The notes beneath the pieces were generated by a model. It had not been told where the DNA came from, ran no database searches, and saw only the letters and a program-made list of their open reading frames with translations. A program made the translations under genes and the position numbers. Of a stretch of 64,000 nt of DNA, positions 57,326 to 64,000 are shown in pieces. The stretch comes from Cohnella rhizosphaerae (GTDB lineage Bacteria > Bacillota > Bacilli > Paenibacillales > Paenibacillaceae), in the NCBI RefSeq assembly GCF_029525575.1, contig NZ_JAPDIA010000001.1:310001-374000 (forward strand). Direction: 5' to 3'. The stretch's first letter is position 1. Each line of letters opens with the position of its first letter.

Positions 57326-58882
57326 TTAGATCAAAGTGACGTTGTCGCGGTCACGTTTGGTGCGAGGCGGCTCCTGCCGCTTCTCGACGAGACGGTTGAG
57401 CGCGTCCACGTAGGCCCGCGCGCTCGCCTCGAGAATGTCGGTGCTGACGCCGCGGCCTTGCGCGCTGTACTCGCCCTGCTTCAGCACGACGTGAACCTCG
57501 CCGAGCGCGTCCGTGCCGTCCGTCACCGACTTGATCGTATAGTCGTCCAGCTCGACGACCTCGCCCGTCTGGGCGTTGATCGCATGGTAGATCGCGTCGA
57601 CGGAGCCGTTGCCTTCGGCAGTATGCGATACGATGCCGCTTGGCGTCTTCAGCCTGACCGTCGCGCTCGGACCCTTATGGCTGTCGAACGAGACGATAAG
57701 CTGTTCAAGCGCGAACACTTCGGGCGTCTCGATTATTTTCTCCTCGAGCAGCGCCAGAATGTCCTCGTTGGACACGTCCTTCTTGCGGTCGGCCAGGTCC
57801 TTGAACTTGCCGAAGGCCGCATTGACCTGCTCCTCGGACAAGCCTTCGAAGCCAAGATCCACGAGCTTCTCGCGGAAGGCGTGACGGCCGGAGTGCTTGC
57901 CGAGGACAAGCTTGCTGTCCTTCATGCCGATCGTCGCGGGAGAAATGATCTCGTACGTCGTCTTCTCCTTCAGCACGCCGTCCTGATGGATGCCCGACTC
58001 GTGCGCGAAAGCATTCGCGCCGACGATCGCCTTGTTGCCCGGCACGGGCATGCCGGTCAGCTTGCTGACGAGGCGGCTCGTCTTGGCGATCTCCTGCAGG
58101 TTCAGGCCGGTGGTCGCCTGGAAGAACTCTCCGCGCGTGTAAAGCGCGAGCGCCACTTCTTCAAGCGCGGTGTTGCCCGCGCGCTCGCCGATGCCGTTGA
58201 TCGTGCCTTCGATCTGATCGGCGCCGTTCTGGATCGCCGCCAGCGCATTGGCCGTCGCAAGGCCCAGATCGTCATGGCAGTGCGCCGACAGCTGCACCTT
58301 CTCGATGCCGGGCACCTGCTCCTTCATCGTCTTGAAAATGTTGCCGTATTCGTAAGGCGACAAATAGCCGACCGTGTCCGGCAGATTCACGACGGATACG
58401 CCGAGCTTGACGGCAAGCGCTGTCACTTCGACGAGGAAGTCGATCTCCGTGCGGCCCGCATCCTCTGCCGAAAACTCCACTTGGGAAAAGTGCTTCTTCG
58501 CGTACTTGATCATCGCTTCCGCGGCTTCGAGCACCTCGTGCTTTTCCATGCGCAGCTTGTGCTTGCGGTGGATCGGCGAGGTGGCGAGGAAAATGTGGAT
58601 GCGCGGATCCTGGGCGCCCTTCAGCGCTTCGACGACCGCGTCGATATCCTTCTCGCGGGAACGGGCCAGGCCGGTGACGGACGCGTTCTTGACGGCGCGA
58701 GCGACCGCATTGACCGCGGCGAGGTCGCCGGGCGAAGCGATCGGAAAGCCGGCTTCGATCCGGTCGATGCCGAGCTTTTCGAGCTGCAGGGCGATTTCGA
58801 CTTTTTCCTGCGTATTCAGGTTGACCCCCGGGGATTGCTCACCGTCGCGGAGCGTCGTGTCGAACATATAAATTTTGCGCAT
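57326..58882 (-). CDS. leuA: 2-isopropylmalate synthase
   Basis: First committed step of leucine synthesis: condenses 2-ketoisovalerate with acetyl-CoA. About 518 residues. IYMFDTTLRDGEQSPGVNLN carries the metal-binding Asp and catalytic residues, and VQLSAHCHDDLGLATANALA the HxH metal site. GAGNTALEEV-like residues and AFAHESGIHQDGVLK close the barrel. The C-terminal ~130 residues form the leucine-binding regulatory domain. ATG 58882 is the family start; the extension to 58921 covers an apparent GGAGG site. It belongs to the ilvB-ilvN-ilvC-leuA group. Confidence 0.97.
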   Translation of the reverse strand: MRKIYMFDTTLRDGEQSPGVNLNTQEKVEIALQLEKLGIDRIEAGFPIASPGDLAAVNAVARAVKNASVTGLARSREKDIDAVVEALKGAQDPRIHIFLATSPIHRKHKLRMEKHEVLEAAEAMIKYAKKHFSQVEFSAEDAGRTEIDFLVEVTALAVKLGVSVVNLPDTVGYLSPYEYGNIFKTMKEQVPGIEKVQLSAHCHDDLGLATANALAAIQNGADQIEGTINGIGERAGNTALEEVALALYTRGEFFQATTGLNLQEIAKTSRLVSKLTGMPVPGNKAIVGANAFAHESGIHQDGVLKEKTTYEIISPATIGMKDSKLVLGKHSGRHAFREKLVDLGFEGLSEEQVNAAFGKFKDLADRKKDVSNEDILALLEEKIIETPEVFALEQLIVSFDSHKGPSATVRLKTPSGIVSHTAEGNGSVDAIYHAINAQTGEVVELDDYTIKSVTDGTDALGEVHVVLKQGEYSAQGRGVSTDILEASARAYVDALNRLVEKRQEPPRTKRDRDNVTLI

Positions 58883-58926
58883 GGCAGAGCCTGTCGGCCC
58901 GCACCTCCGATCGTCATGCATATGAG

Positions 58927-58962
58927 AGAAAGAGAAGGCCGAAATGCTCCGACCTTCTCCCG
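58927..58962 (-). other. Hairpin between ilvC and leuA
   Basis: GAGAAGG and CCTTCTC pair around 14 bases on the minus strand and are followed by TTTCTC. It could be a weak terminator reducing leuA expression or an RNA-processing site. Confidence 0.5.
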
Positions 58963-58987
58963 ATTATAACATAGGGTTAGCTTGTTC

Positions 58988-60190
<1,203 letters not shown>

Positions 60191-60679
60191 TTAACGCGCG
60201 CTGCCCCGCGCCATCGCCGTCACGCCCGTCCGCGACAGCTCGCGGATGCCGTACGGCTTGAGCAGCTCGATCATGGCGTCGATCTTGTCGGTGTCGCCGA
60301 CGACCTGAACGATCAGGCTGTTCGGGCTGATGTCCACGACGGCCGCCCGGAACGTATCGACGATGCCCAGAATCTCAGGCCGCGCAGAAGGATCGGCGCC
60401 GATCTTGATCAGACCGAGCTCGCGGGCGACCATCGGACTGCTTCCGATATCGACGACTTTGATGACGTCGATAATTTTGTAAAGCTGCTTTTCGATCTGC
60501 TCGAGCGTATGGTCGTCGCCCTTCGTGACGATAACCATGCGGGACAGGCCCGGCTCTTCGGACGATCCGACGGTGATGCTCTCGATATTGAAGCCCCGGC
60601 GTCCGAACAGGCCGGACACCCGCTGCAGCACGCCGGGCTGGTCGTTCACGAGAATGGCGATCGTATGTCTGGTGCTCAT
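60191..60679 (-). CDS. ilvN: Acetolactate synthase small (regulatory) subunit
   Basis: Regulatory subunit that confers feedback inhibition by valine, 162 residues. The N-terminal ACT domain is HTIAILVNDQPGVLQRVSGL, then GRRGFNIESITVGSSEEPGL; a second ACT-like domain follows (FRAAVVDISPNSLIVQVVGD). Its ATG overlaps the ilvB stop (ATGA), so the subunits are co-translated. Full length. Confidence 0.98.
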   Translation of the reverse strand: MSTRHTIAILVNDQPGVLQRVSGLFGRRGFNIESITVGSSEEPGLSRMVIVTKGDDHTLEQIEKQLYKIIDVIKVVDIGSSPMVARELGLIKIGADPSARPEILGIVDTFRAAVVDISPNSLIVQVVGDTDKIDAMIELLKPYGIRELSRTGVTAMARGSAR

Positions 60680-62421
60680 TCGTCATCCCCCATCAGCATT
60701 TGATCGATGGTGCTGCCCTGCGTAACCATCGGATAAACGTTCTCGCCCTTGCGGACGACGAACTCGACGACGGCCGGACCGTCGTGCGCGAGCGCCGCTT
60801 CCCAGGCGGTGCGGGCTTCGTCCTTGTTGGTCGCGCGGAAAGCCTTCACGCCGTACGCTTCGGCCAGCTTGACGAAATCCGGGCTGCCTGCCAGGTCGAT
60901 GTGGCTGTAGCGATTGTCGTAGATAAGCTCCTGCCACTGCCGGACCATGCCGAGCACCTGGTTGTTCAGGATCGCGACCTTGACCGGAATGTTGTTGATC
61001 GCGCAGATCGCCAGCTCCTGCGAGCACATCTGCATGCCGCCGTCGCCGTTGATCGAGACGACCGTGCGGTCCGGGTTGCCCATCTGCGCGCCGATCGCCG
61101 ACGGGAAGCCGAAGCCCATCGTGCCGAGGCCGCCTGAGGTGACCCAGGAGCGCGGCTGATTGAACGGATAGTACTGCGCGGCCCACATCTGGTGCTGGCC
61201 GACGTCGGTCGTGACGATCGCGTCGCCGTGCGTCGTCTCGTGAATCATCGATACGACCCATTGCGGCTTAAGCTCCTCGTCCGAATCCCTGTACGCGAAC
61301 GGCTTCGCCGCCTTGCGCTCGGCGATCAGCGCCCGCCAGGCATCGGCCTTGGAGGCATACTTGGCGCCGGCGACCGCCTGCTGCAGCACGGCCTTGACGT
61401 CGCCGACGATCGGGATGTCGGTCGGCACGTTTTTGCCGATCTCCGCCGGGTCGATGTCGACGTGCACGATCTTCGCGTTCGGCGCGAAGCCGTTGAGCTT
61501 GCCCGTCACGCGGTCGTCGAAGCGCGCGCCGATGTTGACGAGCAGATCCGACTCCTGGATCGCCATGTTGGCCGTCCACGTGCCGTGCATGCCCGGGAAG
61601 CCCATGTGCAGCTCGTGTCCGCTCGGGAAAGCCCCGAGGCCCAGCAGCGTCGTCGTGACCGGGATGCCCGTCTTCTCGGCGAAGGCAAGCACTTCCTCGT
61701 GGGCGCCGGAGTAGACGGCGCCGCCGCCGACCAGCAGCACCGGACGCTCCGCCTGCTCGATCGCGCGCAGCATCTTGTCGACCTGCTGCTTGTTCGGCTG
61801 CACGGTCGGGTTGTAGCCGCGAAGCTTCACTTCGGTGTGCGGCTTGAACAGCGCCTTCTCGTTGGAGACGTCCTTCGGAATGTCGATCAGGACGGGGCCC
61901 TTGCGGCCCGAATTGGCGATATGGAACGCCTCGTGAATGATGCGCGGCAGATCCTCGGCCTTGCGCACCAGATAGCTGTGCTTCGTGATCGGCATCGTGA
62001 TGCCTACGATGTCGGCTTCCTGAAAGGCGTCCGTGCCGATCAGCGACGTCGCGACGTTGCCGGTGATAACGACGAGCGGCACGGAGTCCATATAGGCCGT
62101 CGCGATGCCGGTGACGAGGTTGGTCGCGCCCGGGCCCGACGTCGCGATGCATACGCCGACCTTGCCCGTGCTCCGCGCATAGCCGTCGGCCGCGTGGATC
62201 GCGCCCTGTTCGTGACGGGTCAGCAGGTGATTGAAATCCTCGAAGCCGTACATCGCGTCGTAAATATACAGAACGGCGCCGCCCGGATAGCCGAATACGC
62301 AGTCGACACCTTCGAGCAGCAGGCTGCGCAGCAGCATCTCGGATCCCGAGATGACCTCTTGCTTGCCCCATTTCTCGATCAATTGTTCCTTGGACTTGAG
62401 CGTGGCACTGTTCGCGACCAT
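60676..62421 (-). CDS. ilvB: Acetolactate synthase large (catalytic) subunit
   Basis: Thiamine diphosphate and FAD enzyme that condenses pyruvate with pyruvate or 2-ketobutyrate, 581 residues. The catalytic Glu lies in LLTRHEQGAIHAADGYAR, the central FAD domain shows GARFDDRVTGKLNGFAPNAK, and the TPP site reads INGDGGMQMCSQELAICAIN then KVAILNNQVLGMVRQWQELI. It is the first gene of ilvB-ilvN-ilvC-leuA. Expression is controlled by the T-box leader immediately upstream. Full length, no lesions. Confidence 0.98.
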   Translation of the reverse strand: MVANSATLKSKEQLIEKWGKQEVISGSEMLLRSLLLEGVDCVFGYPGGAVLYIYDAMYGFEDFNHLLTRHEQGAIHAADGYARSTGKVGVCIATSGPGATNLVTGIATAYMDSVPLVVITGNVATSLIGTDAFQEADIVGITMPITKHSYLVRKAEDLPRIIHEAFHIANSGRKGPVLIDIPKDVSNEKALFKPHTEVKLRGYNPTVQPNKQQVDKMLRAIEQAERPVLLVGGGAVYSGAHEEVLAFAEKTGIPVTTTLLGLGAFPSGHELHMGFPGMHGTWTANMAIQESDLLVNIGARFDDRVTGKLNGFAPNAKIVHVDIDPAEIGKNVPTDIPIVGDVKAVLQQAVAGAKYASKADAWRALIAERKAAKPFAYRDSDEELKPQWVVSMIHETTHGDAIVTTDVGQHQMWAAQYYPFNQPRSWVTSGGLGTMGFGFPSAIGAQMGNPDRTVVSINGDGGMQMCSQELAICAINNIPVKVAILNNQVLGMVRQWQELIYDNRYSHIDLAGSPDFVKLAEAYGVKAFRATNKDEARTAWEAALAHDGPAVVEFVVRKGENVYPMVTQGSTIDQMLMGDDE

Positions 62422-62475
62422 CCTTCATCCTCCTTAAGTAGAATCTTCTATAAAGCCAGTATGCTGCAAATCAAA

Positions 62476-62810
62476 ATAAAAAAGCCCTTCGTCCGAACGT
62501 CTGCTAGACGTTCAGGGACGAAAGGCTGTTCCTTCCGCGGTACCACCCGGATTCGCGCGCGATCTCGCGATCGGCGCCTCATCAAGTATGCCGCCGATCC
62601 GAGCGCTCGGAGGACGACCATACTTCAGGCGCGATAACGTGCGCCATCCCGAGACTCCTTAATAAGCCGCATGCAGCCGTTCGGGAGACCAGCTCCGAGG
62701 AGACCTTGCGTACAGGGTTATCGGCATCGGTCTCAGCAATCCCGACGCTCTCTGAGCGATAGTGCCCACCCGCATCTTCCTCTTCAACGCTGTTCAAGAT
62801 GAATCAATGT
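62476..62810 (-). promoter_or_regulatory. T-box leader of the ilv-leu operon
   Basis: The conserved T-box GGGTGGTACCGCGG reads on the minus strand at 62535-62548. The terminator follows (CCTTTCGTCC ... GGACGAAGGGC then six T, 62476-62530) and shares its 5' arm with the antiterminator. Upstream, a long stem I is visible (GAGGA paired with TCCTC, GCGGGT with ACCC plus CGC, and an AGAGAG distal loop region). Uncharged tRNA bound to stem I and the T-box would block the terminator. The specifier codon is not assigned with confidence; Leu would fit the operon. Confidence 0.92.
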
Positions 62811-62972
62811 AGTACCCATTATATGCTCCGGTGAAGCGTTAGTCAAGACAAGGATTAAAGGCTCCGGATAAATCCGTTTTCACCCAAGCGCGGAGAGCCT
62901 TCCGCCCCTCCCCTTCATATGATAGTGCAGGAAACGCGCTTCGGATGCGGACCGCTCTGGAGGTGATGGCTT

Positions 62973-63407
62973 ATGTTGCGCTGGCTGAGGCGCGGCGATC
63001 TGCCCGCGATCGTCCGGATCGTCCGGCGGGAGCTGATCCCGATCTCTCCCCATCCGCAGCCGGGCGGCCGGCAGCTTCGCAAGGACATGAAGGCGCGCCT
63101 GGCGCAAGGATCGACGCTGATCGCATCGGAGAACGGCAGGGTTTGCGCGTTTCTCCATCTTATTATGCAGCACGGCACGCTCTTCGTCGATCTCCTCGCC
63201 GTGGACCGTTCCTGCCAGGGCAAGGGGTACGGCTCGAGGCTGATGAACCGCGCGGAACGCCATGCGAGGAACCTGGGCTGCCGTCGCGCGATGCTGTACG
63301 TCGACGAGGGGAACGAGAACGGCGCGCGGTTTTACGGGCGGCTCGGCTATTCGGTCGCGGCGCATCATGAAACGTTGAAGTGTTATGAAATGCATAAATG
63401 GCTCTAA
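62973..63407 (+). CDS. GNAT-family N-acetyltransferase
   Basis: Acetyl-CoA-dependent acetyltransferase of unknown substrate, 144 residues, full length. The core has motif A (VDLLAVDRSCQGKGYGSRLM with the pyrophosphate-binding QGKGYG), and ENGARFYGRLGYSVAAHHET is motif B. ATG 62973 follows GGAGG at nine bases. It is divergent from the ilv operon leader and convergent with the next gene. Confidence 0.94.
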   Translation: MLRWLRRGDLPAIVRIVRRELIPISPHPQPGGRQLRKDMKARLAQGSTLIASENGRVCAFLHLIMQHGTLFVDLLAVDRSCQGKGYGSRLMNRAERHARNLGCRRAMLYVDEGNENGARFYGRLGYSVAAHHETLKCYEMHKWL

Positions 63408-63413
63408 TGCGGA

Positions 63414-64000
63414 CTATTCTCTCCGCTCCAGTCGGATCGGCATCGCCTGCAGCGGGATGCTTCCCTCTCTGACGCGGACGGTCTCGGCCTGGAATGCGCC
63501 TTTGTAAGCGAATATTTGGCCCATCAGCGAGTTGCGGACCGACACGGCGATGCGGTAGCAGTCGTCGTCGTCGTCGTACCATTCGCACACGTCCGCGCAG
63601 CCGGTGAGCGGCGCCGGAAAACGGAATCCGAGCGGGCCTTCGTAAAAGCGCTGCTCGCCCGAGCGGATCTGAATGCCGCCGTTCGGCGCCGTCCAAACGT
63701 CCAGATCGACCGCAAGATGCTGTTTATTTCCCAGGTAATCGACGATTCGTCCGCGACGGCCGCTGTATACCATCGTCGCGTCGAAGCGCCGAATCGACCG
63801 TTCGAAGCGAAACGTGCGGTTGATGGTCAGCGTCTCTCTGCCGAGCGCGTCGCGGTAGGCGTAATTTTCGATGGAAAACGGAACCTGGCGGCCGCCCTGG
63901 GGAAACATGATATGCCGGGCGGCGCCGACCGCGAGCGGCAGCGCCGCCCACTTCGCGTATCGGACCTCCTCCATCACGCCGCGCCCGATCGAAGCGATCC
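63414..64000 (-). CDS. DUF4166-like protein, 5' end beyond window
   Basis: About 195 residues are in the window; the frame is open to the right edge (IASIGRGVMEEVRYAKWAA), so the start lies outside. Features of the DUF4166 family are RHIMFPQGGRQVPFSIENYA, YRDALGRETLTINRTFRFER and FRFPAPLTGCADVCEWYDDD. The Met at 63977 is internal, since family members have about 40 more residues before it. Function is unknown; in related genomes it lies near epimerase or NAD-binding genes. It is convergent with the acetyltransferase gene, with seven bases between. Confidence 0.75.
   Translation of the reverse strand, partial: IASIGRGVMEEVRYAKWAALPLAVGAARHIMFPQGGRQVPFSIENYAYRDALGRETLTINRTFRFERSIRRFDATMVYSGRRGRIVDYLGNKQHLAVDLDVWTAPNGGIQIRSGEQRFYEGPLGFRFPAPLTGCADVCEWYDDDDDCYRIAVSVRNSLMGQIFAYKGAFQAETVRVREGSIPLQAMPIRLERRE

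Noticed and set aside
57458-58969. 503-residue plus-strand open frame opposite leuA
   Set aside because: Complement of the conserved leuA reading frame; no ribosome-binding site or recognisable domain.
62582-62797. 71-residue minus-strand open frame upstream of ilvB
   Set aside because: Lies entirely within the T-box leader RNA.

Overview
The window comes from a spore-forming, GC-rich member of the Paenibacillaceae (Cohnella or Paenibacillus-like). The evidence is an alpha/beta-type small acid-soluble spore protein, a YjcZ-type spore peptide, YtaF, YesM/LplB/YtcP-type sugar-uptake genes, a T-box leader on ilvB, a preQ1-I riboswitch on the queuosine operon, Pho-box repeats before pstS, and lipoproteins with short linkers rich in Ser/Ala/Asn. 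The genus is inferred from gene content only.

Layout. 1-10.8 kb: glycoside utilisation locus with a GH2 beta-galactosidase (cut by the left edge), a divergent AraC regulator, a YesM-type histidine kinase, a GH95 alpha-L-fucosidase, a solute-binding lipoprotein and two permeases. 11-12 kb: an undetermined gene remnant and tRNA-Ala(GGC), whose 3' end is repeated about 205 bp downstream around a small insert. 12-19 kb: housekeeping block (nrdR, ssp, lytic transglycosylase, coaE, ytaF, mutM, polA). 19-24.3 kb: acyltransferase, a surface protein with a copper-amine-oxidase N-like domain, TetR regulator, map. 24.4-31.2 kb: phosphate operon pstS-pstC-pstA-pstB-pstB-phoU, then a soluble CBS/methyl-accepting protein. 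31.4-34.1 kb: riboswitch-controlled queC-queD-queE-queF. 34.2-38.1 kb: three secreted lipoproteins (beta-sandwich, quinoprotein beta-propeller, CuA-type cupredoxin). 38.4-42.8 kb: two Gfo/Idh/MocA oxidoreductases, a sugar isomerase/epimerase and an AraC regulator. 42.9-51.7 kb: rsgA, an IS1595-like element, cell-wall amidase, yjcZ, MFS transporter, a soluble sporulation-type kinase, a zinc-ribbon protein and a peroxiredoxin. 51.9-62.8 kb: leuB, mobB-mobA-moeA, an aminotransferase, and the T-box-controlled ilvB-ilvN-ilvC-leuA group. The right edge has a GNAT acetyltransferase and a DUF4166-type gene that is cut off.

Two themes cut across the layout. First, at least 17 protein genes are broken by frameshifts. 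Nearly all lie in runs of 5 to 9 identical bases, and every lesion is repaired by removing one base per site. The same one-base excess is visible in the tRNA-Ala T-arm. This points to homopolymer over-calling in the assembly, so these genes are described as probably intact in the organism. Second, a family of 24-bp terminal inverted repeats (consensus close to CATSCCATTATCCCATYGRC followed by TCAG) bounds one transposase-bearing element (44.5-45.6 kb) and three short elements without genes (82, 191 and 328 bp). They look like an IS1595-like element and its miniature derivatives. Two of the short elements carry unusual internal repeat structure.

The most interesting candidates for new biology are the repeat-bounded family with its divergent transposase, the quinoprotein/CuA lipoprotein group, and the duplicated tRNA-Ala end.
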